NCBI GenBank assembly: GCA_963757395.1
Contig: CAVWRK010000004.1
Coordinates: forward strand, 62,001-126,000
From: DATAOG01 sp963757395
GTDB taxonomy: Bacteria; Pseudomonadota; Alphaproteobacteria; Geminicoccales; Geminicoccaceae
Direction of reading: 5' to 3'
Length of the DNA stretch: 64,000 nucleotides
The translations under genes were made by a program, and so were the position numbers. A model generated the notes under the pieces. The model was not told the DNA's origin and ran no database searches. It was given only the letters and a program-made list of their open reading frames with translations. Positions 1 through 9,937 of the stretch are shown piece after piece. Positions within the stretch are counted from its first letter, which is position 1. Each line of letters begins with the position of its first letter.

Positions 1-634
1 CGCCATCGATCGCGGCGGCCTCGTAGAGCTCGCCCGGGATCGCGGTCCGGCCGGCGAGGAAGATCACGGTCCAGAACGGCATCCACTTCCAGATGTAGAA
101 GACGATCACCGAGCCCATCGCGAGGCTCGGCGTCGTCAGCCAGCCCGGCCCCTCCTTGTGGAACAGGAGCCAGATCGTGTTGTTGATCAGCCCCCACTGG
201 CCGTTCAGCAGCCAATGCGCCGAGATGAAGGTCGGGATCGCCGGCACCGCCCACGGCAGGATGAAGATCAGGAACAGCCACTTCACCCAGCGATAGCTCT
301 GGTGGAAGAAGCCCGAGAGCAGCAGCGCCAGGAACATCTTGACGTTGACGCCGATGATCAGGAGCAGCAGCGTGTTCCAGACCGTGCGCAGGTAGAGCGG
401 ATCGTTGAACAGCTTGACGTAGCTGGCCGGGCTGCTGCCGAGCCAGATGCCGTAGAGCACCGGATAGACCACGAGCAGCAGGAAGACCGCGATGTAGGGG
501 ATGACGAACATCAACCCCCACACGCCTTCAGCCGTCAGACTGTTGCCGCGGCCGATCAGGAGATCGGTCACCCGCTGACGCAACCCCTCCGAGGCAGCGG
601 GGGGCAACGCCCCCCGGGCCGGTGCCCTGGCCAT
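1..634 (-). CDS. Carbohydrate ABC transporter permease (MalF/UgpA type), 3' end cut by window edge
   Basis: Inner-membrane subunit of a sugar importer. The reading frame opens at an ATG at 634 behind a GAGGG ribosome site and runs off the window start without a stop, so about 211 residues are present. After a roughly 37-residue cytoplasmic leader come hydrophobic segments starting near residue 41, then a region typical of the MetI-like fold. The last visible residues match the conserved EAA loop that contacts the ATPase (ELYEAAAIDGA). It starts 11 bp after the stop of the binding-protein gene, so the two form an operon. The second permease and ATPase are presumably beyond position 1. The family is clear; the sugar is not determinable. 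Confidence 0.85.
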   Translation of the reverse strand, partial: MARAPARGALPPAASEGLRQRVTDLLIGRGNSLTAEGVWGLMFVIPYIAVFLLLVVYPVLYGIWLGSSPASYVKLFNDPLYLRTVWNTLLLLIIGVNVKMFLALLLSGFFHQSYRWVKWLFLIFILPWAVPAIPTFISAHWLLNGQWGLINNTIWLLFHKEGPGWLTTPSLAMGSVIVFYIWKWMPFWTVIFLAGRTAIPGELYEAAAIDG

Positions 635-645
635 CGCAGCCCTCG

Positions 646-2001
646 TCAGTCGGCGACGTTGTACTGCGCGAAGATCTCCTTGATGCGGGCAAACGCTTCG
701 TCGACGGCCTGCTCCGGGGTCTCGCCGTGGACCAGGACCGCGCCCTCGGCGGTCCCCCAGACCTCCTCGGCATTGACCTGCGCATAGGCCGGATTGTAGG
801 CCATCGGCCAGGGCTCGGTCTGGCCCCCGATCTCCTGCTTGACCGCGATCGGGATGTGCGGGTCCTTGGTGTCGGTCCAGAACGACGGATTGTCCTTGAT
901 GATCTCGGGCATGACCGGCATCCAGCGGCCCCGCGCGGCCGCCAGGTACTCGCCGAGGTTCTCGGGCGTCACGAAGAACTTGAGGAACGCCTTGGCGGTC
1001 TCGATGTGCTCGGCGGCCTTGGGCACGATCGCGACCTTGACCGCGACCAGGCTGATCGGCCGGTCGCCGCCCGGCGCGTTCGGCATCTCGCGGGTGACGA
1101 TGTCGTGCTCATAGAGCTGCTTGTCGTCGAACTTCGCGACCGGGATCGACAGCGTCGCGTTGTTGGTCATGATGATCTGCTTGGAGAAGAACGCGACATT
1201 GTTGTCCGGATCGCCCCAATTGAGCGCGCTTTCCGGGATGTAACCGCCCTTGAACGCGTCAGCGATGAACGTCAGTGTCTTGATCGCGGCCTGGCGGGTT
1301 TGATCGGTCAGATTGAGCGTGCCGTCCTCATTGACGACGTGGCCGCCGTATCCCAGCATGTACTGGTTGAACGTATAGTAGTTGTCGCTGTCGACGGTCG
1401 ACACTGGCAGGCCCATGGCATAGACCCGCTTGCCATCGGCACGCAGCTTGTCCTGGACGCCCTTCCAGAAATCCCAATAAGCATCCCATTCGCTCGGGAT
1501 GTCGGCGGCCGTATAGCCAGCCTCTTCGAGCAGCGGCCGCCAGTAGAAATCATGCAACGCCTGCTGCTTCAACGGCACGGCATAGTAGCTGCGCTTTTTC
1601 TGCACGCTGTCGTAGAGATACGCCGAGCGCAGAGCCGTCTTGGTGTACTTGTCCTTGAGCGGCTCGACCACGTCCGAGACGTCGGCGAGGGTATCCTTCC
1701 ACGCCTGCTGCGGCGCGATCGCGAAATCGTTGATGTCGGCGTAGGCGACGTCCGGGACGTTGCCGGAGGTGATCGCCGAGATGATCTTGGTTGGGATGTC
1801 GGCACCACTGTAGAAGGAAAGGTTGACCTGGTTGCCGGTCTGGTCCTCCCACTTCTTGATCATGGTCTGGAGGGCGGCATCCTCGGCGGGAAAGTAGCCC
1901 TTGTTCCACCATACGGTGATCGTCTCGGCCTGGGCGACGGCCCCGAAGGCCGAGGCGCCGATGGCGCCGAGGCAGGCAAGCAGGAGTCGGGATGGCTTCA
2001 T
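646..2001 (-). CDS. Extracellular sugar-binding protein of an ABC importer (family 1 solute-binding)
   Basis: Periplasmic ligand-binding component feeding the permease downstream. The 451-residue length is usual for the family. An N-terminal signal peptide (basic MKPSR, hydrophobic core, cleavage after AVAQA near residue 25) leads into a mature start ETITVWWNKGYFP. That start and the pattern of a residue run around 190-220 followed by NNATLSIPV fit MalE/UgpB-like proteins. The start ATG at 2001 sits behind a short purine-rich stretch, and no other start is needed for the signal peptide. First gene of the visible operon, so its promoter should lie in 2002-2126. The substrate, probably a sugar or polyol, is inferred only from family. 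Confidence 0.9.
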   Translation of the reverse strand: MKPSRLLLACLGAIGASAFGAVAQAETITVWWNKGYFPAEDAALQTMIKKWEDQTGNQVNLSFYSGADIPTKIISAITSGNVPDVAYADINDFAIAPQQAWKDTLADVSDVVEPLKDKYTKTALRSAYLYDSVQKKRSYYAVPLKQQALHDFYWRPLLEEAGYTAADIPSEWDAYWDFWKGVQDKLRADGKRVYAMGLPVSTVDSDNYYTFNQYMLGYGGHVVNEDGTLNLTDQTRQAAIKTLTFIADAFKGGYIPESALNWGDPDNNVAFFSKQIIMTNNATLSIPVAKFDDKQLYEHDIVTREMPNAPGGDRPISLVAVKVAIVPKAAEHIETAKAFLKFFVTPENLGEYLAAARGRWMPVMPEIIKDNPSFWTDTKDPHIPIAVKQEIGGQTEPWPMAYNPAYAQVNAEEVWGTAEGAVLVHGETPEQAVDEAFARIKEIFAQYNVAD

Positions 2002-2126
2002 CAGACAGGTCTCCCTCGTGTTTGTAGCGTCCGCCGTGGACGGGTACCCCCATTGCCCTGGAAACTATAGCAAAACAGCCGGCGTTCAACCCCATGGCGG
2101 GGTTGGTCGTCGACCGCGCCGTCGCA

Positions 2127-3011
<885 letters not shown>

Positions 3012-3082
3012 CGCGGGAGCCCGGCTGTCGAGCGGTCCCCAAGGTAGCGGCGCGCCGGCGCGTCGGCTAGTGTTGCCGCCTG

Positions 3083-4351
3083 TTGCGCAGCGAGGGAGTG
3101 GCGGCTTTGCGCCGGGCAAGCTTCGAGCAGCGGGCGTTCAACGTCGCCGGCCTCCGGCGCATGGCCAGGCGGCGCCTGCCGCGCATGGTGTTCGACTTCT
3201 GCGATGGCGGCGCCGAGGACGAGATCACGCTCGCCCAGAACGAGGCCGGCTTCGCCGACTGGGAATTTCTGCCGCAGCCGCTTGCCGGCACGACGGTCCG
3301 CGATCAGTCGGTCGAGCTGTTCGGCGAGAAGCTGGCGCTGCCGGTGATCATCGGCCCGACCGGCCTGTCGGGCATGCTCTGGCCGCGGGGCGAGGCGGCG
3401 GCGGCGCGCGCCGCCGCTGCGGCCGGCACCATCTACACGATGAGCCACGGCTCGACGGTCTCGATCGAGGACCTGGCGGCGGCGGCGTCCGGGCCGCTCT
3501 GGTTCCAGAACTTCATGTACCGCGACCGCGGCCTGACCCGCTCGTTCGCCGAGCGCGCCCAGGCAGCCGGCTATCGGGCGCTGGTCCTGACCATCGACAA
3601 CCAGGTCCTCGGTCAGCGCGAGCGCGACTTGAGGAGCGGCTTCGTGATCCCGCCCCGGGTCAGCTGGCGCAGCGTCCTCGACGTGGCGCGGGCCTGGCCC
3701 TGGGCCCTGCGCATGGCGCGCGCGCCGCTGACGCTGAGCAATTACGTCACCGACGAGCGGCGCGACATCGCCTCGCTCGCCGCCCACATCAACGACCTGC
3801 TCGACCCGACGCTGAACTGGCGGGACGTCGACTGGCTGCGCGGGATCTGGCGGGGGCCGTTGCTGCTCAAGGGCGTGCTCCATCCGGACGAGGCCAAGGC
3901 CGCGCTCGATCACGGCGTCGACGGCGTGATCGTCTCCAACCACGGCGGCCGCCAGCTCGACGGCGCGATCGCATCGATCCGGGCGCTGCCGGCGGTGGTC
4001 GACGCGATCGCCGGCCGGATCCCGGTGCTGCAGGACGGCGGCATCCGACGCGGCAGCCACGTGGTCAAGGCGCTGGCGCTCGGGGCCACGGCCTGCACGA
4101 TCGGCCGACCGCACCTCTGGGGCCTCGCGGTCGCGGGCGAGGCGGGCGTCGCCCGGGTGCTCGAGATCCTGCGCCGCGACATCGACCGGGTGCTGGCGCT
4201 GGGCGGCTGGGACGGCGTGGCGGCGCTCGATCGCCGGGTGCTCGCACCGCCGCCATCGGCGCGCCAGGTCGCCCCGGCCCGGCGGCCGGCGACCCGGCGC
4301 GCCGGCCGCCGCCCGGATCAGACCCGCGGCAGCGCGACCCCGCCAGGGTAG
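3083..4351 (+). CDS. FMN-dependent 2-hydroxyacid dehydrogenase (LldD/glycolate oxidase family)
   Basis: Oxidises an L-2-hydroxy acid such as lactate, glycolate or mandelate using bound FMN in a TIM barrel. The catalytic base and substrate arginine are visible in SNHGGRQLD (His about residue 287, Arg about 290), and the flavin-stabilising lysine in LLLKG near 263. The N-terminal substrate tyrosine that family members usually have in FDY is Phe here (VFDFCDGG). The C-terminal ~35 residues are an unusual Arg/Pro-rich tail. The start is ambiguous: TTG 3083, GTG 3098 and TTG 3107 are all in frame, and TTG 3107 has the best-spaced GAGGGAG. Divergent from the SEC-C gene. Exact substrate unknown. Confidence 0.85.
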   Translation: MRSEGVAALRRASFEQRAFNVAGLRRMARRRLPRMVFDFCDGGAEDEITLAQNEAGFADWEFLPQPLAGTTVRDQSVELFGEKLALPVIIGPTGLSGMLWPRGEAAAARAAAAAGTIYTMSHGSTVSIEDLAAAASGPLWFQNFMYRDRGLTRSFAERAQAAGYRALVLTIDNQVLGQRERDLRSGFVIPPRVSWRSVLDVARAWPWALRMARAPLTLSNYVTDERRDIASLAAHINDLLDPTLNWRDVDWLRGIWRGPLLLKGVLHPDEAKAALDHGVDGVIVSNHGGRQLDGAIASIRALPAVVDAIAGRIPVLQDGGIRRGSHVVKALALGATACTIGRPHLWGLAVAGEAGVARVLEILRRDIDRVLALGGWDGVAALDRRVLAPPPSARQVAPARRPATRRAGRRPDQTRGSATPPG

Positions 4352-4486
4352 AGCAGGAGCATCAGCGTCGGAACCCGACGTCGCCGTCTGCCGGCGTGCT
4401 CCGCGCGCGGCTGAGCCAGCGCGCAAGGCCCCGACGACCGCCGTATGCGCTATGGTTGCGTCGGGTCGCAAGCCGATGGAGAGCCC

Positions 4487-5008
4487 ATGATCAAGCGCGC
4501 GTTCGAGGGTCTGGCGAGGCTCCTGTTCATCCTCGTAACCCTGGCCCTGTTCGGCCTGGCGCTGGCGCTGGTCGCATCCGGCGTCTGGCAGCTGGTGAGC
4601 GGCGGCCTCCAGGGCCAAGCCGGCATCCACGACCTGATGAACGGCGTCGGCCTGCTGATCGTGGCGCTTGCGATCGGCGACGTCGCCAAGTTCGTGTTCG
4701 AGGAGAGCATCGTGCGCGAGCGCGAGCTGCACGCCCCGGCCAAGGCCCTGCGCTCGCTGACCAAGTTCATGACCATCATCATCATCGCGCTGTCGCTCGA
4801 GGGCCTGGTCGGGATCTTCGAAGCGGGGCGCCACGAGCGCTACGAGCAGATGCTCTATCCGATGCTCGTGATGGTGAGCGCGATCCTGGCGCTGGTCGGG
4901 CTCGGCGGCTTTCAGTACCTGAGCCGGCGCTCGCAACGCGAGGCTGCGGCCGGCTCGGAGGCCGCCGATGCCGACGAGCAGGCAGCGAGGCGCCGCGACG
5001 CCGGCTGA
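4487..5008 (+). CDS. Inner-membrane protein of unknown function, about four transmembrane segments
   Basis: A 173-residue protein. Hydrophobic stretches lie near residues 10-32, 45-68, 88-108 and 122-145, separated by short charged loops, with a charged, Ala/Arg/Glu-rich cytoplasmic tail. I do not recognise the family. The start ATG 4487 has a GGAGAG ribosome site 3-4 bases upstream; an in-frame ATG at 4445 would add 14 residues with no site. It follows the hydroxyacid dehydrogenase by 135 bp on the same strand and converges on the potC-like gene, so nothing in the context points to a role. Confidence 0.7.
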   Translation: MIKRAFEGLARLLFILVTLALFGLALALVASGVWQLVSGGLQGQAGIHDLMNGVGLLIVALAIGDVAKFVFEESIVRERELHAPAKALRSLTKFMTIIIIALSLEGLVGIFEAGRHERYEQMLYPMLVMVSAILALVGLGGFQYLSRRSQREAAAGSEAADADEQAARRRDAG

Positions 5009-5062
5009 ATCTCGAGCGGGTGGCGCGCGCCTGGCATCCTGTCCTCGGGCCTTGCGTCCTTC

Positions 5063-5887
5063 TCACTTGCCGCTGCCGGCGACGGTGTCGGTGCCGCGCG
5101 TGGCGTAGTAGGCGATCAGGATCGGGAACAGCGTCACCGCGATCACGAACACCGCGACCACGTTGGTGACCGGCCGCTGGCGCGGGCGGACCAGCTCGGT
5201 CAGCATCCAGATCGGCAGCGTCGTCTGCGGCCCGGCGGTGAAGGTGGTGACGATCACCTCGTCGAAACTGAGCGCGAAGGCGAGCATGCCGCCGGCCAGC
5301 AGTGCGGTCGCGATGTTCGGCAGCACGACGTAGCGGAAGGTCTGAAAACCGTCGGCGCCGAGGTCCATCGAGGCCTCGATGATCGAGCCCGAGGTCCGCC
5401 GGAAGCGCGCCAGCACGTTGTTGTAGACGACCACGATGCAAAAGGTCGCGTGGCCGATCACGATCGTCCAGAAGCTGAAGGGGATGCCGGCAAGGTTGAT
5501 CGCGGCGCGCAGCGAGATGCCGGTCACGATGCCCGGCAGCGCGATCGGCAGGATGATCAGGAGCGTGATCGCCTCGCGGCCGAAGAAGCGCGCCCGATAG
5601 AGCGCGGCGGCGGCGAGCGTGCCGAGCAGGAGCGCGCCGGTGGTCGAGACCAGGGCGACCCGGACCGAGAGCAGCAGCGCGTTCCAGATGTCCTGGCGCT
5701 GCCAGGCGACCGCGAACCATTTGAGGGTCAGCCCGGGCGGCGGGAACTGATAGCTCTTGTCGTCGGTCGTGAAGGCGTAGAGCAGGATGAACGCCATCGG
5801 CAGGTGCAGATAGAGCAGCCCCGCCCCGGCGGCGAGCCCGAGCCCTATCGGCGCCGGCCGCCCGGCGCGCCTCGATCGCCGGCTCAT
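5063..5887 (-). CDS. Polyamine-type ABC transporter permease (PotC/YdcV family)
   Basis: Second inner-membrane permease of the operon at 5-10 kb. 274 residues with six hydrophobic segments. The cytoplasmic EAA loop is present (EASMDLGADGFQTFRYVVLP, about residue 170-190), as is the family's SFDEVIVTTF segment near 210. It should pair with the PotB-like permease and the PotA-like ATPase to import a polyamine or other small organic cation or amino compound. It is separated from the upstream permease gene by 420 bp, unusually far for partners of one importer; that gap contains a structured repeat (see 6100-6226). Confidence 0.88.
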   Translation of the reverse strand: MSRRSRRAGRPAPIGLGLAAGAGLLYLHLPMAFILLYAFTTDDKSYQFPPPGLTLKWFAVAWQRQDIWNALLLSVRVALVSTTGALLLGTLAAAALYRARFFGREAITLLIILPIALPGIVTGISLRAAINLAGIPFSFWTIVIGHATFCIVVVYNNVLARFRRTSGSIIEASMDLGADGFQTFRYVVLPNIATALLAGGMLAFALSFDEVIVTTFTAGPQTTLPIWMLTELVRPRQRPVTNVVAVFVIAVTLFPILIAYYATRGTDTVAGSGK

Positions 5888-6099
5888 GGGGGACCGCCAG
5901 TCCGGGGCGTGGCCGGTCCTGGTCCACGATCGCGGCCGCCCGGGCGCCCGGTCGGCTGGCCGCGGTCGTTCATCGGCGCCACCCGGGCCCGTGTCAGGTC
6001 AGATCGCGGGCAGCCGGGATCGGCCGCCCCGCGACCCGGAGCCTCTGGCGGGACTGTGCAGCTGCGGCACGTTAACCGAACCTTAACTCCTGCACCGTT

Positions 6100-6226
6100 A
6101 ACCCTTTTTTCGGCTGGTCCATGCGACCGTGGGACTCCGCGCCGCCGAAGTTCTTCGGGGCACATGGATTCCCAGGATCGCATGGACCAGACGGGTAGAT
6201 TGGAGGTCGATCGTTGACGAAAGGTT
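6100..6226. repeat. Structured intercistronic element, copy A (nested inverted repeats)
   Basis: Lies in the 420-bp gap (5888-6307) between two permease genes of one operon; no gene is visible in that gap. An outer pair AACCC(T)n at 6100-6110 faces AAAGGTT at 6220-6226. A perfect 13-bp stem joins 6114-6126 (CTGGTCCATGCGA) to 6178-6190. Inside it, TGGGA 6130-6134 pairs with TCCCA 6170-6174, and an apical hairpin CCGAA/TTCGG sits at 6145-6158. A second copy at 8493-8639 shares the layout with compensatory changes. Could be an RNA element of the operon transcript, a REP-like sequence or a MITE. Confidence 0.75.
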
Positions 6227-6307
6227 AGTGCCGCTGATCGAGGCGCCGGCCGGGAAGGACCGGAAGGACGGTCGCATCGGCATCGCGCGCGTCGGGTCGG
6301 GTCGCGG

Positions 6308-7267
6308 TCAGAGCGCATCGAAAGCCCCGAGCCGTTTGGCGAGCGTCAGGTAGATGGCCATGATCAGGATCGGCACGACCGAGAAAGCGGCCGCCAGCGG
6401 GATGTTGCCGGCGGTGCCCTGCTGCAGGTAGACCGCCTGGCCGATGAAGAAGCGCGACGAGCCGATGATGTAGGGGATGATGTAGTCGCCAAGCGTCAGC
6501 GAGAAGGTGAAGATCGAGCCCGCGACCACGCCCGGAAAGGCGAGCGGCAGGATCACCGTCCAAAAGGTCGTCCGGGGCCTGGCGCCGAGATCCGCCGAGG
6601 CCTCGATCAGCCCTTTCGGCACCCGCTCGAGGGCCGCCTGAACCGGGAGGATCATGAACGGCAGCCAGATGTAGGTGAACACCAGGAACATGCCGAGGTA
6701 GGAGACCGAAAGGGACGGCCCGCCGATCACCGGCAGCGCCAGCACGCCGTCCAGGAGCCAGGTCAGCTTCACCTCGGCGAGCGCCCAGCTGACGATGCCC
6801 TCCTTGGCCAGGATCAGCTTCCAGGCGTAGACCCGGACCAGGTAGCTCGACCAGAGCGGCAGCATGACCGCGAGATAGAACAGCGCCTTGGTGCGCCCGG
6901 TGGCGTAGCGCGCCATCATGTAGGCGATCGGGAAGCCGATCAGGGCCGCGCCAGCGGTGACCGCGGCGGCCATGCTGACCGTGCGCAGGATGATGTCGAG
7001 GTTGGCGGGCGAGGTGAAGAGCTCGACGTAGGAGCGCAGCGTCAGCTGGTAGACGACCTGGCCGGTGAAGTCGTCGAAGGCGAAGAAGCTCTGGATCAAA
7101 AGCGCCGACAGCGAGCCCAGATAGACCACGCCGAGCCAGAGCAGGGGCGGCGTCAGCAGCAGCAGCGTGAACAGGCCCGCCCGCCGGTAGAGCAGGGTCG
7201 ACAGCCGGCGCGCCGCGGTCGCCCGGGGCGCCGGCGCCAGCGCCAGATCGGCCACGCCGGCGCTCAC
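6308..7267 (-). CDS. Polyamine-type ABC transporter permease (PotB/YdcU family)
   Basis: First inner-membrane permease of the operon, 319 residues with a longer cytoplasmic N-terminus, then six membrane segments. The EAA loop reads EASADLGARPRTTFWTVILP, near residues 225-245, as expected for contact with a PotA-type ATPase. SLTLGDYIIPYIIG after it is typical of PotB/YdcU. The start ATG 7267 overlaps the stop of the ATPase gene by 4 bp (ATGA), so the two are translationally coupled. Membership of the 5-10 kb operon is strong; the substrate (spermidine, putrescine or another amine) is an inference from family. Confidence 0.9.
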   Translation of the reverse strand: MSAGVADLALAPAPRATAARRLSTLLYRRAGLFTLLLLTPPLLWLGVVYLGSLSALLIQSFFAFDDFTGQVVYQLTLRSYVELFTSPANLDIILRTVSMAAAVTAGAALIGFPIAYMMARYATGRTKALFYLAVMLPLWSSYLVRVYAWKLILAKEGIVSWALAEVKLTWLLDGVLALPVIGGPSLSVSYLGMFLVFTYIWLPFMILPVQAALERVPKGLIEASADLGARPRTTFWTVILPLAFPGVVAGSIFTFSLTLGDYIIPYIIGSSRFFIGQAVYLQQGTAGNIPLAAAFSVVPILIMAIYLTLAKRLGAFDAL

Positions 7268-8289
7268 GGGACCTCGCCCTGCAGGCGCTGCATCGCGTTC
7301 GCCGCCCAGCCGAGACGGATGCGGGCGCCGACCTCGGGCCGGACGCCGCCCGGGACATCGTTCGGACGCTCCGCGATCAGCAGGCCGCCGCCGTCGAGCC
7401 CGACCTCGATCCGGGTGCGGGCGCCATGATACTGGATGTCGACCACGCGGCCCTCGATGCTGTGCCCGGCCGCGCCGTCGCCCGCGGGCTCGAGGACCCG
7501 GATGCGCTCGGGCCGGAGCGCGAACGCCTCGCGGATGCCGACCAGCCGCTCGGCGGCGGCCGCATCGACGATGTTGGAGGCGCCGACGAAGCCCGCCACG
7601 AAGGCGGTCGCCGGGTGCTCGTAGATCGCCTCAGGCGTGCCGATCTGCTCGATCCGGCCATGATTGAAGACCGCCAGGCGATCGCTCATGCCGAGCGCCT
7701 CCTCCTGGTCGTGGGTGACGTAGACGAAGGTGATGCCGACCTTGCGTTGCAGGGCTTTGAGCTCGGTCTGCATCTGCTGGCGGAGCTTGAGGTCGAGGGC
7801 GCCGAGGGGCTCGTCGAGCAGCAGCACCTCCGGCTGGTTGATCAGCGCGCGGGCGAGCGCCACCCGCTGGCGCTGCCCGCCCGACAGCGCCGCCGGCCGG
7901 CGGCCGCCGAGGCCGCCGAGCGCCACCAGCGCCAGCATGGTCTCGGCGCGGGTCCGCCGCTCGGGCTTGGCGACGCCCCGGACCCGGAGGCCGTAGGCGA
8001 CGTTGTCCAGGACGTTCATGTGCGGGAACAGCGCGTAGTCCTGGAAGACCGTGTTGACGTTGCGGTCATAGGGCGGCACGCCAAGCACGCTCCGCCCATG
8101 AAGCGCGATCTCGCCCTGATCCGGCTCCTCGAAGCCCGCGATCAGGCGCAGACAGGTGGTCTTGCCCGAGCCCGACGGCCCGAGCATGGCGAAGAACTCG
8201 CCGTCGTCGACCTCGAAACTGACCCCGTCGACCGCGCGCACCTGACCGAACCGGCGGCTCACGCGCTCGAACCGGACTGCGGGCGCCAT
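7264..8289 (-). CDS. Polyamine-type ABC transporter ATPase (PotA family)
   Basis: Cytoplasmic ATP-hydrolysing subunit, 341 residues. Walker A GPSGSGKTT spans about 37-45, the Q-loop is in VFQDYALFPH near 81-90, the signature LSGGQRQR starts at 135, Walker B LLLDEP ends at 161, and the switch histidine is in VTHDQEEAL near 190. The C-terminal ~110 residues form the TOBE-type domain of PotA/MalK-like ATPases. It lies directly before the potB-like gene, overlapping by 4 bp. 487 bp separate it from the binding-protein gene upstream; that gap holds the second copy of the structured element. Confidence 0.93.
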   Translation of the reverse strand: MAPAVRFERVSRRFGQVRAVDGVSFEVDDGEFFAMLGPSGSGKTTCLRLIAGFEEPDQGEIALHGRSVLGVPPYDRNVNTVFQDYALFPHMNVLDNVAYGLRVRGVAKPERRTRAETMLALVALGGLGGRRPAALSGGQRQRVALARALINQPEVLLLDEPLGALDLKLRQQMQTELKALQRKVGITFVYVTHDQEEALGMSDRLAVFNHGRIEQIGTPEAIYEHPATAFVAGFVGASNIVDAAAAERLVGIREAFALRPERIRVLEPAGDGAAGHSIEGRVVDIQYHGARTRIEVGLDGGGLLIAERPNDVPGGVRPEVGARIRLGWAANAMQRLQGEVP

Positions 8290-8492
8290 ACCGTCAGGAT
8301 CGCGCCGGCCGGACGACCGGCCAAAGTCCTTCAGCGCTCATCGCCGGGCCGACCCGCGGCCGACCGCCGGCGGATCGTCGCGATCGGCCCGCGCCGGGAT
8401 CGCGACCGAGCTCTGCCCGGATGCCGGAGGTCGCGGCGGCGTTCCACGCCCGCGCCGGCGATGGTGAGCGCCTACGCCGGTAACTGGATGTT

Positions 8493-8639
8493 AACCTTTG
8501 AGGCGTCACCACTTTCTTTGGGTGGTCCATGCGACCGTGGGACTCTGCGCCGTCGACGGCTTGAGCGACCCAGGGATTCCCACAGTCGCTTGGACCACCG
8601 GGAATGGCCAAGTTCAGGACCAATGGTTGACGAAAGGTT
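8493..8639. repeat. Structured intercistronic element, copy B
   Basis: Sits in the 487-bp gap (8290-8776) between the binding-protein and ATPase genes, where I see no gene. The outer pair AACCTTT 8493-8499 / AAAGGTT 8633-8639 is perfect. The main stem joins 8521-8535 (GGTGGTCCATGCGAC) to 8585-8599 with one mismatch. GTGGGA 8537-8542 pairs with TCCCAC 8578-8583. The apical palindrome GCCGTCGACGGC lies at 8549-8560. Compared with copy A, the base pair closing the main stem is swapped (C-G to G-C) and the apical stem has a different sequence but still pairs, which suggests conserved structure. Confidence 0.75.
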
Positions 8640-8776
8640 GAGCGAAGCGCATCGGTCGTCACCTCGCGATCGAGGCCGAGGGGCCGCACCGGCCCGCTGT
8701 CCGATGCGAGGATCGACCACGACCCTGCGGAATTGGACATCGGCCCCGCGCCCTCGGTGGTCGGCGCCGCTTGCCC

Positions 8777-9937
8777 TCAGCGGCCGCCGAGCACCGCGAT
8801 GTAGTCGGTGACCCAGCGGTAGTAGGGCACGCATTCGGTCTGGGTCGTGCATTTGGCGACCGGGGTCCGCCAGAAATGGATCTTGTCGAAGTTCTCCGAG
8901 CCGTTGATCTTGCAGCCGTCCGGCCCGAGCAGCTCGCTCTGGCCGCAGGCGGCCGGGACGACCGGGACCGAGCCGAACCAGGCGGCGAGATCGCCCTGCA
9001 GGTTCGAGGACAGCGTCCATTCCATCCACATGTAGCTGCAGTTCGGATGCGGCGCCTCGCTGTGCATCATCGTCGTATCCGCCCAGCCGGTCGCCCCCTC
9101 CTCGGGGATCACGCTCGCGATCGGCTGCTCCTTGGACACGAGGATGTTGACCTGGAACGGCCAGGACGAGCTCGCGACCACGCCCTCGTTGGTGAAGTCG
9201 TCGATCTGGACGAACGCGTCGTGCCAGTAGCGGTTGACGATCTTGCGTTGCTGGCGCAGCAGCTCGAGCGCCGCCTGGTACTGGTCCTCGGTCAATTCGT
9301 ACGGGTCCTTGATGCCGAGCTCGGGCTTGTGGTGCATCAGGTAGAGCGCGGCATCGGCGATGTAGATCGGGCCGTCGAACGCCTGCACGCGGCCCTGGTT
9401 CGACTTGCCGTCCGGCAGGGTCTGCGGCTCGAACACCACGTTCCAGCTGGTCGGGGGCTCCTTGAACACCTGGGTGTTGTACATCAGCACGTTCGAGCCC
9501 CACTGATAGGGGACGCCGTAGTGCTTGCCGTCGACCGTGTGCCAGGGCGCGTCCTGCAGGCGCGGGTCGATCTGGCCCCAGCTCGGGATCAGGCCGGTGT
9601 TGATCTCCTGGACGCGCTTGCCGGCGACCAGGCGGAGGCTGGCGTCGCCCGAGGCGGTCACCAGGTCGAAGCCGCCCTCGTTCATCAGGGCGACCATCTC
9701 GTCCGAGGTGTTGGCGGTCTTGACCCGGACCTTGCAGCCGGTCTTCGTCTCGAAGCCCGTGACCCAGTCGTAGGCCTTGTCGGTGTCGCCGCGCTCGATG
9801 TAGCCGGGCCAGGCGACGATGTCGACGAAGCCCTCGCCGGCGCCGATCGCCTGCAACGGTTCGGCCTGCGCCCCGACGGCGGCAGCGCAGCCGACGGCGC
9901 CGATCAGGCAGACGGCGCGAATGCTCGGTGACCGCAT
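8777..9937 (-). CDS. Polyamine-type ABC transporter substrate-binding protein (YdcS/PotD-like)
   Basis: Periplasmic binding protein opening the 5-10 kb operon. From ATG 9937 it has 386 residues. The signal peptide MRSPSIRAVCLIGAVGCAAA is cleaved near VGAQA, then EGFVDIVAWPGYIERG, a start typical of YdcS-like proteins. An upstream start at 10030 would place 31 arginine-rich residues before the signal peptide and is rejected; a G-run ribosome site lies about 8 bases before 9937. Internal cysteines (GCKV, AACGQ, AKCTTQTEC) suggest disulfides in the exported protein. Ligand unknown: YdcS relatives bind polyamines, GABA-like or other amino compounds. Confidence 0.88.
   Translation of the reverse strand: MRSPSIRAVCLIGAVGCAAAVGAQAEPLQAIGAGEGFVDIVAWPGYIERGDTDKAYDWVTGFETKTGCKVRVKTANTSDEMVALMNEGGFDLVTASGDASLRLVAGKRVQEINTGLIPSWGQIDPRLQDAPWHTVDGKHYGVPYQWGSNVLMYNTQVFKEPPTSWNVVFEPQTLPDGKSNQGRVQAFDGPIYIADAALYLMHHKPELGIKDPYELTEDQYQAALELLRQQRKIVNRYWHDAFVQIDDFTNEGVVASSSWPFQVNILVSKEQPIASVIPEEGATGWADTTMMHSEAPHPNCSYMWMEWTLSSNLQGDLAAWFGSVPVVPAACGQSELLGPDGCKINGSENFDKIHFWRTPVAKCTTQTECVPYYRWVTDYIAVLGGR

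Noticed and set aside
5884..6318. Minus-strand open frame across element A, with a similar peptide stretch (VPRSHGP) across element B
   Set aside because: The shared peptide comes from the conserved DNA stem; frames differ by indels between copies and the compositions are arginine/proline-rich. Conserved pairing explains the similarity better than a protein.
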